A stretch of 64,000 nt of DNA from Antedon bifida (lineage: Eukaryota > Echinodermata > Crinoidea > Comatulida > Antedonidae): contig OY727096.1 of assembly GCA_963402885.1 (NCBI GenBank), positions 14,489,820 through 14,553,819 of the forward strand, in the 5' to 3' direction. Position numbers and translations under genes: made by a program. Shown one piece after another: positions 34,141-47,500 of the stretch. The notes beneath the pieces are model-generated. The model did not search any database. It saw only the letters and a list, made by a program, of their open reading frames with translations, and was not told the origin of the DNA. Each line of letters opens with the position of its first letter. The stretch's first letter is position 1.

Positions 34141-36471
34141 AACAGTAGTTACGCCTTTAGCGTCTTTCACACCTGAAAATTACCTCTCAAGTTTTCGTCT
34201 TCACGACGCGCCTTGCGCTGCTCGTGACGTGCCAATATTTCGATATGCGTACATGTGGTAGATTGCATAATGCCTTATGAAAATATATTTAATATCATAT
34301 CTAGTTACCGATATAATTATTTGATTAATTTACAGTCACCAGTGTGTGAACGAATAACAAGAACCACAAGGAAAATTATAATTTCAATGTTGTAAATAAA
34401 TTGTGATTATTAAAAATGTTTAATAATGTTATAATACTTAATCCCGCGAAAACATTGTTTAAAATAATAACAGTAACGAAGTAATTCATATTCAATTCGT
34501 ACAATACACAGTACCTACTTTGAAGAGCATAAACTTCAATGTTATTTAGACCAAACGTCATTGTACTAACGTTTTGAAAATTCTTTTGGAAGTGTATTAT
34601 AGCAACAACAAGGGAATTATTGAAAAATGGATGTAATGCGGAATACAAAGATTTGAAAATGTTACTGATGAAGTTTATCAACTTGTGATGACATTAGGAA
34701 ATAACAAAAATTTGATAATGTTTTGTTGACATGAAAGATAATGAATATGCATAAAAGTGGTGTTTACGCCACAAAAGAGAAAAAATATTAAGTTTCTTCC
34801 TAAATGTAATAGCAGTTAGTCTTAGATACTATTTATATTTACAACATTGGTAAATAATATTATTAAATAACATACCTTTACTTAATTGTAGAAGTACATA
34901 AAGAAAAAAACAGACGAATTTCCAACAGGCCATTTTTTAAAACAATCTAACTTCACAGTCTGTTAATAAACAATGTTCAATTACGTCGTCAACAACGAAT
35001 ATGCTGTATATCACACGGTCGCAATATTATAACTAACGCTAATGTTGTTGCGATTTGTTTATTAATAACGCTATATTATACAAATAAATTTAATACATAA
35101 TTAAGACTGACAATAAGTACTTTATATGCGCATAAGCACAATAAAACAGTAATTTTAAGACCAGATATTTTTGTTATTATTATTTAATTAATATATATGC
35201 ATATTAATTTTCAGGAAAATCGATATATTTTTGTCAAGCATTAATTGTATGGCGTTCCCTCGACTAGGATACATCTTAAAATTCTTTAGTCATGGCAGTT
35301 TTTGAAGAAGAATAAAATATGTACGTGCATGTATGTCTGTGTACAATAGGAAAAAACGATTCGTGACTTGATTTTAAATTTCTAGGTTAAAAACAAGGCC
35401 ACATACATGGCTGCACTCGCGTGCTCAATTTAGTGTTTACCGACCAACCGACCGACCAACATAGTGAGTCTTTGCACGCGACTAATAACGCTAGTTGTCC
35501 CCTACATTTTTAATTTTGTGTTAAATATGCTATTTTAATGTCACATAATAGATATTCACTTTGACAAAAAACTTGATCGAAAAAGATTCCTGAAAAAAAA
35601 TGTAATTTAAAATTAACCGTTTCTTTTGTCTTTTCATTAGTGAAATAATTATTTTTGTTGATTTTTAACTTTATTAAAACTGTAAAATGGCCTTTTTCAA
35701 AGTCTGATTTTATTAGTCTTTATTTTTCAGGCTTTTGGGGGACAATACATCTTTAACAATATCCTTTTTGGACAGATTGTCCCATAAGGCTACAAGATCA
35801 TGATGTTCTCTTCAACCAGTTCTTTTTCTAACTTTAGCTTTAGCTTCATTCCGTGATCTCCAGCACGATCTCTTTCTTTATCCACTGTGCGCCTCCACGT
35901 TGTTTTGTTACTCGAGAAATGACATTTTCGACCTCCGGATCAGTGGTCATGAGATGGTATTTCAAATCCACGCGTCGTCATTGGTCACATTATTTATTTC
36001 TTTGTGTCGCGTCGTATTGGGAACCTGGCTTTGTATATAAGTTATTTTGTTTGCAGCGTCCAGAAAGGGTTTTCTAGATAGGTATATACAAAAAAAGAAC
36101 ATGCATATTGATAGTCAGGGAAATCGATATATCGGTGACGTCATAAAAGCTTTTTATAATATTATTCTTAGTTATATTTATCTTCTTGGGCGAAATTATT
36201 AAACAACACGCCCTCAGTGTCGTTATCTGCAATGTTCCATGTAATAGTTTTATAGTGTTTGCTTACATAAACATCTACAGCTTCATGTTTTTATAGCCAT
36301 GTCAGTTTTGTTGTTAAAGAATAAAATATGCACGCGCATGTATGTGTATTATGTATGTACATAATATGAAAATACGCCTACAATGACTGTTTTTCGACAA
36401 CTTTATTTAGGCGTTAAATTAAGTTTACTTGTAACTAAGATACAGTTGAAATAAACAATTTTTTTGAGTTT

Positions 36472-39400
36472 GAGTCCATTACAAATTTTGCAGGAAACTT
36501 TGATCTAGATCCTGACCAAAATTTCTACAAAAACTGCACAAACCTTTCTAATTATTTTCTTTGTGATCAATTTGCATGTAAATTTAAAACAGTAGATACT
36601 CAAAAAAGTTTTTCTAGTATCCACTTTAATGCAAGAAGTCTCGTAAAAAATTTGGATGCTATCATGGAATTTATTGAAACTCTACATTTTCAGTTTGATA
36701 TCATTGGTATCTCGGAGACATGGTGTAATGAAAATAGTCCACCGTTAAATATACCTAACTATACATTGTTATCTAAAAATCGAAACGGTAGAGTAGGTGG
36801 TGGGGTTCCTTTGTATGTAAGTAACTTAAGATCATATACTCAACGAAATGACATTTCCTTGACAAATATTTCATGTGATTCAATTTTTATTGAAATTAAT
36901 CAAAATCATGGAAAGAATATTATTGTTGGTGTTGCTTATAAGCCACCAGATGTAAACAGTAACCACTTTGTGGACGATTTTGATAAAATACTCTATAGAT
37001 AAAGAAAATAAGCTAAACTATATCATGGGTGACTTTAATTTAGACCTTTTACGATATACGAGTATAAACTCAACGCAAGACTTTTTAAATATATTATATA
37101 GTAATTTCTATTTACCCTTAATAAATAGACCGACTCGAATCACTAGTAATACTGCTACATTGATTGATAATATTATAACTAATTAACATGATCTACCTGT
37201 CACAAGTGGTATATTATACTGTGACATTGGCGATCATCTACCAATTTTTCAAATCACTTCATTTATAAATAATTCATTTCAAAATGACGTCCCTATTCAG
37301 TCGTATCGCCTAATAAATCCTCTAAATATTGAACATTTTAAACAAGATCTGGCTACAAATGGTTGGGATGATGTAATGTCTTTGTCTAACCCTGAAATTG
37401 CTTATGATTTGTTCCAATCCAAATTGACAACAGTATACCAAAACAATTTTCCATTGCATACTGTTAAAAACAACAATAAGAGAAAATTAAAACCATGGAT
37501 GACTAATGGGATTTTACAGTCTATTAAGCATAAAAATAAACTGTATAAAAAGTTTCTTAAATATCCAACAGGCCCAAATGAGTTAAAGTATAAAACCTTT
37601 AGAAATAAATTGAATACTCTTGTAAAAACATCTAAATTAGCTTATTATAACGAACAATTTTCCAATACTAAATCGAACATAAAGAAAACATGGGATGTAA
37701 TAAATAATTTATTAAACAGAAAAGTCAAATGTAAGGAAAATACTAATTTTACTTGTGATGGTCGATCTTTGGATCAACCGCAAGATATTGCAAATGCATT
37801 TAATGACTTTTTTACACAAATTGGTCCCTCACTTGATAGAAAAATTCCCTATGGAAACACTGATTATAATGATTATTTAAAACAACCAAACAACCATTCA
37901 ATGTACTTTTTTCTAACGACCGAAGAAGAAATATGTGATATAATAAATAATTTTAAAAATAATAAAGCTGCTGGGTTTGACGGTTTATGTCCTAATGTGG
38001 TTAAAGCGGTAGCAGCCTTAATTAGCAAACCGCTCTGCCATATTTTTAACGCATCATTAGTTAAGGGTATTTTTCCCAGCCAACTAAAAATAGCTAAGAT
38101 TACACCCGTTTACAAATCTGGAGACAAAGGAGACATTAGTAATTATAGACCAATTTCTATTTTATCATGCTTCTCCAAAATTTTAGAACGTATTGCCTTT
38201 GTTAGAACTGTTTCTTTTCTAGATAAGTACGATATTCTTCATAATGGTCAATATGGTTTTCGTAGCAAATTTTCTTCTTCAATGGCTCTGGTGGATCTTA
38301 CAGATAGAATTATAAGTGCATTTGAGAACAAATCACATGCAATAGGTATTTTTTTGGATCTATCCAAAGCATTTGATACGATAAACCATAACATTTTATT
38401 ATATAAGTTAAGTTATTATGGAATTCGTGGTGTTGCTTTACATTGGTTCAAAAGTTACCTTGAAAATCGATCCCAGTGTACAAAATATGAATCTTTGCTG
38501 TCGGAACTGAAAAATATAACATGTGGAGTACCACAAGGATCGCTATTTGGACCACTATTATTTATTTTATATGTTAATGACATTTTTAAGACATCGGATC
38601 TTTTTTCATTTATACTATATGCCGATGATACAAATATATTTTACAGTAATGATGACATCTATGAATTATATCGTACTGCAAACAACCTTACTACTAACTA
38701 CAAACAAACTACATTATATTTGTGAATGGTTTAAGGCTAATAGATTATCATTAAATTCAAAGAAATGTAATTATATTATTTTTAGTAATAAGAAAAAGAA
38801 GGCTGATGATGTAGATAATTTAAAAATTGTACTTAACAATGATGACATTCAAAGAGTAGAACAAACAAAATTTCTCGGTGTCTTAATAGATGAGCAGTTG
38901 ACTTGGAAATACCATATCAACGAATTAATGACTAAAATATCTAAAAGTATAGGAGTAATCAACATAATTAAACGTTTAGTTCCTGTAAATATCCTCCGTA
39001 CCTTATATAATTCTCTTGTTCTTCCTTATTTTTCATATTGTAATGTGGTCTGGGGTAATACTTTTCAATCAAATCTTAATAAATTAACATTGCTCCAAAA
39101 AAAAATCATACGTATAATTTCAAAATCTTCTTTTACAGCTAATACGGGTCCTCTATTTAAGGAACTTAATATAATGACACTTAAAGATATAAATACTTAT
39201 CAGCAATATGTTTTTGTTCATAACTGTTTTAATCATAATTATCCTCATAGATTTTACGATATGTTTAAATTTAATGTTAATTTCTATAACTACAACACTA
39301 GGTCATCCTCTTATATTCATCTCCCAAAACACAGGACTACCATATTTCACCAAAGTATTAGATACTCCGGTGCAAAACTTTGGAATGTTTTGCTTCTTTC

Positions 39401-39730
39401 GCTACAAAACATACAAAATGTAAATAGTTTCAAAAAGAACAAGCGACCGCCCTCAATATGTTTCTAATAATGTGAACTACTGTAGTGACGTTACTAAAAT
39501 ATACGCTGTACACTTTAATAGGCCTGTAGTGTTTAATCCGCATAATTCACATAGCCCATGTGTTGTTGACGTTCCTTAATAACAGGCAAATTGCCCTATT
39601 ACAGGCTTAGTTTAGCCTTCAGCCAACTCAGAAAAGACCGAGTTTGACCTGTACTCGATCAAAGATATGCTTTATATCTACTATACGTAAGACTAAAGTA
39701 TTCACTCAATTCAACCATACGATGGATTGT
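36472..39730 (+). mobile_element. CR1/L2-like non-LTR retrotransposon ORF2 (decayed)
   Basis: The apurinic endonuclease begins at about 36,590 (FNARSL, GISETW, RVGGGVPLYV) and continues after a frameshift near 36,985 (GDFNLDL). A TAA at 37,184-37,186 interrupts before GDHLPIFQ. The reverse transcriptase at 37,376-38,725 has NKAAGFDGL, SNYRPISIL, LDLSKAFDTINH, GVPQGSLFGPLL and the catalytic YADD (about 38,620). A second frameshift near 38,700 leads into 38,710-39,467 (FLGVLIDEQLTW, thumb and C-terminal region). ORF1 is absent. It interrupts the unit C flank, with loss of about 100 bp of target. The YADD motif and endonuclease order fit the CR1/L2/Jockey group; the exact clade is not resolved. 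Confidence 0.88.
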
Positions 39731-40531
39731 GCAAATTCTTACCGAACATCATAAGACATAACGTGAAATAAAATTTAAGCCATTTGCATGTTTATTTGCT
39801 TTGTTTAAGCAATTATATCAGGGCCCGACTGAACACATATCGGACGACGTATGCCTATCATGATTAAGAAGAATAAATTGAACATCATTGACGTGTTTTT
39901 ACAAAGCGCTCTTCGCTAATAATTGATCTCCTGACCCCTGACCAATGTACGCAATAACTAGCAATGGTTTTTGAAGGTCAAGGATACAATCTGATACAGA
40001 TACATATTACAGTTTGATACGCGCATGCGCAATAAGTGACTTTAATGTAGGAATGTGTATACGTAAGATAAATAACAATAGCTGTACTGTAATTATTACA
40101 ATAATAATAAATATTAAGTATGTACAAAATCTAGCTACAAATATAAATATTCTTAATTGATATAATTCTTATTATTTTTACGCAGCGCCACCAGTGGCCC
40201 AGGCACTTTGTAACAAAATTTTATATGTATGAAACGTCATGCGTGACAAAAAAATATTATTTTATCATTATTAGGCCGAATCGCCATTAATTGTACTGTA
40301 CTACACTAGGTCGAAACATTCAAAATATTTAAGAACAATAAAAAATGATTTACTCATGTGAAAACAAAATTGAATTTTGAAAATAATAATTAAACATGAA
40401 TTGAAAATATTTTCTATATAAATTTCAAAGTTACATTTTCGATTGAATTTAAAAACCACAATAGGACGGAAATCTATAGTTGCATAATATTTGCGAAAGT
40501 TGAATATGACTTAGAATCGGGCCGCTGAAAT

Positions 40532-40590
40532 TTAGCAGCAGTCCTTTTTCATTTTCAAAACTCCATTATACTTCAGGCCACTGTCATCAT
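40532..40590 (-). pseudogene. Orphan last exon in unit C
   Basis: Same 59-nt coding exon as 10,862-10,920, with acceptor, frame and TAA intact. The preceding exons are missing, so it is a fragment unless used as an alternative 3' exon of gene A or another gene. Confidence 0.75.
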
Positions 40591-40749
40591 CTGTTGAAAA
40601 GATAGAAATGTGTTAAATGAGCAGAGTGGCATAAAACATTATCATCATTATCACAAAAGTACACTCTTGCCAGTTGATTAGTTGATTTCGTATGACGTAG
40701 AACTGGTTATTTCGTTCTATTCAATGGTCAGCCCATTTTAAACATTTAA

Positions 40750-41139
40750 GGCCCATTTACACTAGGCGATAACGATCGACGATAAATAGGTAAACATACA
40801 TTTTTCTTTAATAAAACAAAAGAAATTAGGGTTTTCGTTCTAGAACTATAGGAAAAACATTTATGCTGTATTTGATAAAAACATTTTTTTTAAAATCTAA
40901 TCAAATGACGTCATGATCAATAAAAACAATAAAATCGTTGTATTGTCACGATATTATTGCTCTTACTAATCATGACGTCATTTTATTGGACGTGTGGAAA
41001 TATTATTGTCATCAAAGGCAGCATAGATGATAATCCTATAGTTCTAGGATGAAGACTTTTTAAAATTCTTTTGTTTTAGGTATAAAAAATGCATTTTTAT
41101 CTTTTTCGTCGATCGTTATCACCTTAGTGTAAATGGGCC
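40750..41139. mobile_element. 390-bp TIR element (GGCCCATTTACAC), full copy
   Basis: The ends GGCCCATTTACACTA and TAGTGTAAATGGGCC are complementary, followed inside by CGATAACGATCGACGA and its near complement. TTTAA flanks both ends (40,745-40,749 and 41,140-41,144). Unit B has the empty site at about 44,690. Internal TGACGTCA octamers occur. The TTAA-like target suggests a piggyBac-type non-autonomous element (inference). Confidence 0.8.
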
Positions 41140-43047
41140 TTTAAGATCGTGGCACTTAAAAAACAAACAAAAAGTGTAAGCAAAGACGGGTAGCTAAAGT
41201 TTGACCAATCACAAGCGACAGTTCAGATGAGGCGTCAAATTACTCGCATTGGACGTACATGGCAGTGAGACCTTAATGGGAGCTAAATACCAATGTTCAA
41301 TTACGTCGTCGAAAACGAATATGCTGTATATCACACGGTCGCAATATTATAACTAACGCTATCTTGTTGCGATTTGTTTATTAATAACGCTATATTATTC
41401 AAATTAATTAATAATTAAGACTGACATGTTAGGTACTTTGTATGCACATGATAAGCACAATAAAAAAGTAACATACACACCGATCTTTATTAATATGACT
41501 CTCTTAAACGAAGACATAATCAATAACTTAAAAGTGGATGAGTTTATTATTATCAGTATCTTTATCTTCGTGGACGGAAATATTTTAAATAACACGTCCT
41601 CTGTCGTTTCGCCAAGCATTAATTTTTATGGCGTTCACTCAACTCGGATGCATCTTTAACTTTTCTTAGCAATAACCGTTTTTATAAAGAATATAATATG
41701 TACGTGCATATGATAATGGATAATAACAATGAGTTATTAATTTATTTTTAATTAATTTCTAGGTTAAATTAGCAAGTATTAAAAATAATTTCATACACAT
41801 TGGCCTGACTAATTAAATACGTTTTATGCACAGGCACAACAAAACCTGTACTTTTATTTAATAACACACACAAGTGAACGTTATAGTATTTTATTACCTT
41901 AAAGAAAAGACATAATCAATAACTTAATAAACCTACATTATACTGGATAAGTTTAGAACTTATTGATTAAATATGTATTATCCCACTGAAAAAATATCAG
42001 ACTGTGTAAGCCATTTGAAAATGACAATACCAGACTGAATTTATGGAGTCACGCGACGACGGCCAACTGCTGGTTAATTATACTTTTAGCATTTTACTTA
42101 AAATTTTAGGAGAATGAAAAAAAAAGAAATATAAGATCTACAGTAGACGTCCCAATATCTAGTACCAGCAGTATCACTAGATTTGTGTATTTGTCTCGAA
42201 ACACCAGTTCCTGCCCGGAAATTACCTTACTTAAAGATATATTGTCCCCTAAAAATGTTGGCTTTTCACGCTGCTGCTTTAGCCAGGTACGTCCCAAGAG
42301 GACTACTCATTCAGACATTATTATTATTATTTAGACATCATTTTTATTTAAATTATTAATTTAATAAGCACATCATCTTTTACAGATTCAGTATTTTTTG
42401 TTTTTCAATTGTACAATTATGACTTATCAAAGTATGAATTCTTGTTGTATTTTACTTCAAATACAAAAGTTATTCACTTCTGTAACAAAAAAATAATATT
42501 TATTCATGAAAACAGAAAAGAAACGTTTAATTAAAACCCCAAAACTTTTGTTGAAATTACATTTTTTTCAGGTAAATAATTGTTTGGTTAATGTGAATAA
42601 CTATTATGTGACAATAAAATGGCACATTCAAAAACAAATTTGAAATAAAAAAATATTTTTTCAGGGGGACAATATATCTTTAAAACTGTTACGTTAACAA
42701 GCGAGCAGCGTTTTTTGTAAGAAATATTTCTTGTTTATATTTTTTGTTGAATATGCCATTTTAATGTCACATAATAGTTGACCAAACTGGATCGGAAAAG
42801 ATATATATATTTTTCTGAATGTTATTAAACCAGATTGCTTTGTGTCGACTCGAAAACTTACTCGAGAAATGCAATTTTCGATCCCCAGATCAATGGTCAG
42901 AGTTGGTATTTCAAATCGGCGAATCGTCATTGGTCAAATTATTTGCATTACACTTAATTATATACAAACAGAACTGCATATTGATTGCCAGGAAAATCGA
43001 TATATCGGTGACGTCATAAAAGCTTATTATAGTCATAAGCTCTATCA

Positions 43048-43187
43048 ACACTATCAAACTAGTTTGACAACAAATTGTGATGTGCCCAAATTATTATAGT
43101 AGTGATATGCTCAATCAGTGACATGAGATTATCATGTCCATATTTGGGCACATCACCTTTTTTTTGTCACATCAAGTTAGATAGTGT
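43048..43187. mobile_element. MITE, orthologue of 9,417-9,561
   Basis: Ends ACACTATCAAACT and AGTTAGATAGTGT, with the inner GTGATGTGCCCAAAT arms. Same position relative to gene B as the other copy has to gene A. Confidence 0.75.
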
Positions 43188-44176
43188 AATGCGGATATAT
43201 TAAATAACACGCCCTCTGTCGCTCTCTCTGCATGTTGTCAAGCAATACTTTTTATAACGTTATAATAAACATCTACAGCTTCATGTTTTATAGCCATGTC
43301 AGGTTTTTGTTAAAGAACAAAATATGTACGCGCATGTATGTGTATTATAATAATATGCACATATATTATGAAAATACGACTACAATGACTGTTTTTCGAC
43401 AACTTTATTTGAACGTTAAATTACGTTTACATTGTAGTTAAGATGAAATTGAAATAAAATATATAAACAATTTCAGTTACCTAGATACAGTGCGTAATCA
43501 ATAATCATCTCCTTCAATTCACTGCACCAATAACAACAATTAGCAAGAATAAAATATTCTTCTTCTCTCAAATTCTTACCGAACATTATAAAACATAACG
43601 TGAGGAAATTTAAGCCATTTGCATGTTATATTGTTTAAACAATTAAATCAGTGCCAGACTGAGCACATATCGGACGTATGCCTATCATGATTAAGAAGAA
43701 TAAATTGAACATCATTGACGTTGAAAAGCACTCTTCGCTAAAAATTTATCTTCTTGCACCTGACCCCTGACCAACGTACGCGATAACTATCAATGGTGTA
43801 CGTCAAGTGATACAGATACATATTACAGTTTAATACGCGCATGCGCAATAAGTGACTTTAACTATGTAGGAATGTGTAGATTATCTTGGTTTCTAGAATG
43901 AAAGTGCTTTGGTCTGCTACACTGATAACCATATTTCATTCGAATGATATACAATAATAAGAAAATTATAATTTAGTAAAAACAATTATGAAATACAATT
44001 TTAAATACATTTTTAAATTTTAAAAATACGAATTATTAAATGTCATTATACTTCAGATAAATAGCTGTACTGTAATTATCACAATAATAATAAATATTAA
44101 GCGCAGCCAGTGGCCCGGCATTTTATAACAAGATTTTATATACGTATAAAACGTCATGCGTTACAAAAAATATTAT

Positions 44177-44182
44177 TTTATT
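44177..44182 (-). promoter_or_regulatory. Candidate polyadenylation signal, gene B
   Basis: AATAAA on the minus strand about 300 nt past the stop, in the same context as in gene A. Confidence 0.3.
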
Positions 44183-44482
44183 ATTATCAGGCCGAATCGC
44201 CATTAATAGTACTACACTAGGTCGAAACATTCAAAATATTAAAAAACAATCAAATATGATTTACTCATGTTAAAACAAAATTTAATTTTCAATAATTTAT
44301 AGCAATACTTTCTGATACGCAATGCAAATACCAAACATATTACAATAAGCATGAATTTAAAATATTTTCTATGTAAATTTCAAAGTTACATTTTCGATTG
44401 AATTTAAAAACCACAATAGGACGGAAATCTACAATTCGAAAGTTGAATATGACTTAGAATCGGGCCGCTAAAATGTCATGAT

Positions 44483-44541
44483 TTAGCAGCAGTCTTTTTT
44501 CATTTTCAAAACTCCATTATACTTCAGGCCACTGTCGTCAT
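44483..44541 (-). CDS. Gene B exon 16
   Basis: Same sense as gene A exon 16, ending KMKKDCC and TAA. Confidence 0.78.
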
Positions 44542-47500
44542 CTGTTGAAAAGATAGAAATATGTTAAATGAGCACAGTAGCATAAAACCTAATCATTATT
44601 AGTAGTATATTCTTGCCAGTTGATTTCGTATGACGTAGAACTGGTTATTTATTTCGTTTTATTCAATGGTCAGCACATTTTTAACATTTAAGATTGTGGC
44701 ACTCAAAAAAAAATACATTGTAGTGTAATTATTTTAGTTTTCAAACACTGAAGCAAAGACAGGTAGCTCAAGTTTGACCAATCACAAGCGACATTTCAGA
44801 TGAGGCGTCAAATTACTCGCATTGGACGTACATGACAGTGATTCCTTAGTGGGAGCTAAATAATGATATAAACTCACACAGCCAGTTGTTTTCACTAGTT
44901 CCAGCCGTCTTGAAGTCCGGCAAACTTTTTGTCAAAGAGTCCCAGGCGTCTTTACTGATAAACACCCACGTTGCACCATGATCTTTACTGCGCATGTAAC
45001 TACGCATGTCCATGTGAATTCCATAGATAAGTCCTGTGAGCTGGTCAGATCCAATGACATTGTGCAGGTTCATTTGTAGAGCTATTGAAGAATATTTATA
45101 TTTTTATACATATTATGATAATAGTATAGGGATAGATTTTTCATTTTGAAATAAGAAAAATATTTGTAAATTCAATGTTCCGTTTATGTGGAAAATAAGA
45201 GAAAGAAATTATTGTGTGGCCGCTAGGCATTCAAAGCAGGATGTATTGACAAAATATATCTAGGCATAGGCTTAACAATTCATTGCTGTCTGAAAATCCA
45301 AAGATCTCCAGGAGAAAGTGTCAGTGTTAGGCATATTACTTATTGATTTATAAAGTTAAAGATTCCTCTTGCTGTCCATCGATGTGTATGATGACCCGTG
45401 CTAGTTAGGCTCTAAGTATGGAAGGTTTTGATATATCAGCCATCCTCAGGTCAGTGCTATTCTTGGAGCGACATTACGAAAACAATCCTCATTTTTTTAC
45501 CTTTCCAGCGTCCATCTGGTGGATTATCTTGTACATAGCAGGACGGAACAACCTTGTCTGATAGACGTCTAACTGAAGGGTTACAAGCAAAAATGACGTC
45601 GTTATCCGGATTGTCCAACTTCTTAGTTATGACAAAACCCCGGTCATAATAATCTGTCAAAATAATTTTTAAAAATCGATAAATTGTATTGTGTGAAAAA
45701 TATTGTAAGTGTTGATTCTTCGACAAATTGCTAAAAGTCACACGGATAAAACCATGTTAAATAGGAACGAGTTGTGCTCGGGGATTGCTGGTAAAAGTGC
45801 GTCTCACATTTACTAGTTTCTTTTTGGGTTTTAAGGGATATTCGTTTAGACTAATTTAGATTTGTTGTATGTATTGTAGATTGAGAAGTATTATATATAT
45901 TTAAGCTCTTAGAGTTTTCTAATGATGCGACGGAACGTCTTGTGCAATATTAGCTATACTATAGTCAATTCTTTTTTTCCAAACTTACCTGGAACTGGGC
46001 ATTTACTAGGATCACTGACACACACAGTATGTTTTCCGTTTTCACACTTATGAGCCCCAGCCACGCAACCATCGCACTGGCTAGATCCCCCATCATAGTG
46101 GCAGACGCCTGTCTGAGATTCGGTCCATTTGCTGTACCTCATCACAGCTTCTTTTGCATATCTTAGTACTGAAGTTTCTGAAGAAAAACGATGTAATAAA
46201 ACAATGGACAACCTTACTTATTTTGCTGAAACCCTCTTTGTAATAGACAATTTGTGCGTTTCTTTATTACAAAATTGCAGAGGTTATTTAGTGGTTTTCC
46301 ATGGCGATCAAGTCTATGATAGTATATGTAGTAATTACCGAAAAACCAAGTGCCCAATAACAACGCAACAATTTGTCCTTAGGTCAAAGTTTAAAACATT
46401 ATTGCATTTATCCGATAATTATCCGATTTGAATGAGATAATTATCGCTTAATTTTTCTGGAGCGGAATTAGTTAAACCCCGTTTCCACATGGACTTTATC
46501 GGTTAATTATCGGTTAAGATTATCGGTTAATGTTTGGCTGCAGAAAACCGGTCTTGTGCAGTACGTAAGAACCATGGATTTAGCGTACCGTATTCAAAAT
46601 CTAACATATGATACTCGCAGATAGCTGGTAGGATAGCGGTGCAGTCCATTATGTCCCAGTCACCAAGATCAGTACTGACATCCCTTGTATCGTAGACATC
46701 TACAAAAGCCGCAGCTCCGCAGTCTTCAGTCACACTTGTTCCGGGTCTGTTTGGTAGCCATTTTGTAAAAGACGCCGATGACCCGTTTATCCACTTGAAA
46801 GTATCAGTGCCCTAGAACATATACATTGTCATAATTGAAAAGTTATAATGAGTATAATACACGGCATTTCATGTGATTGATCATAGACTTGCCCTGTCAA
46901 AGTTACGTCCCCCTTCTCGTGTAGTTAGCATGGCCAGTTCATTACGGCGATTATGAGTGACACGGGGTCTGATAGCCATACTCACCCCAACGTCTTTCAG
47001 CCCAATCCAGTATTTGTATGGCGAGAGTGCTGGAACGAGGTCGCGAAGAAATTGCTGTTCACACATATCTTCAATCATGACTAATTGCGCATTGTCTGCT
47101 TCACAGGCCGTCTTTGCTGCATTCCAAGTTTCTAGCGTGTCGTTGAACACTTTGTAACACGTTTCTTTGTAAGGTGTGTAACCAGACCGACATAAATCTA
47201 GAAGTACAGTGTAAGAGTTATAGAGTAATTTTCTTACATGGCTTCCCAACATACAAGTTTTTAATTGGAATTTTCTTTCCAATTGATCGATACTTTCTTG
47301 GGTTTTTTTGCCTCTTTCATTTTTTATATAACTGAATCATCTTTTTTTATACATTATGATTTACTGTATTATATCTCTATAAAAAAAATATTTATATATA
47401 AAATATCAGAAATTATAATGTTTTACTCAAACTTGAATATGAAAGAAATAAATGTTTATTTGATTGATTGATTGATTGATTCATGTTTCTAAGAATCATA

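Larger units (their letters stand above)
34141..41289. other. Unit C: third, truncated copy of the repeated segment
   Basis: 34,145-36,440 parallels the unit A flank (2,515-2,797, 4,637-5,640, 7,000-7,480, 9,600-9,830). After a LINE insertion, 39,735-41,289 parallels 9,930-11,479. It therefore holds 3' flank, last coding exon and part of the last intron. At 41,289/41,290 similarity jumps from the position equal to 11,479 to that equal to 5,131, the start of unit B. Confidence 0.8.
41290..44482. other. 3' flank of gene B (unit B), non-coding
   Basis: Starts at the duplication joint. It matches 5,131-6,160, 6,580-7,090 and 9,220-10,860 of unit A, with the stem-loop array and the internal duplicate missing. 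No gene seen. Confidence 0.7.
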
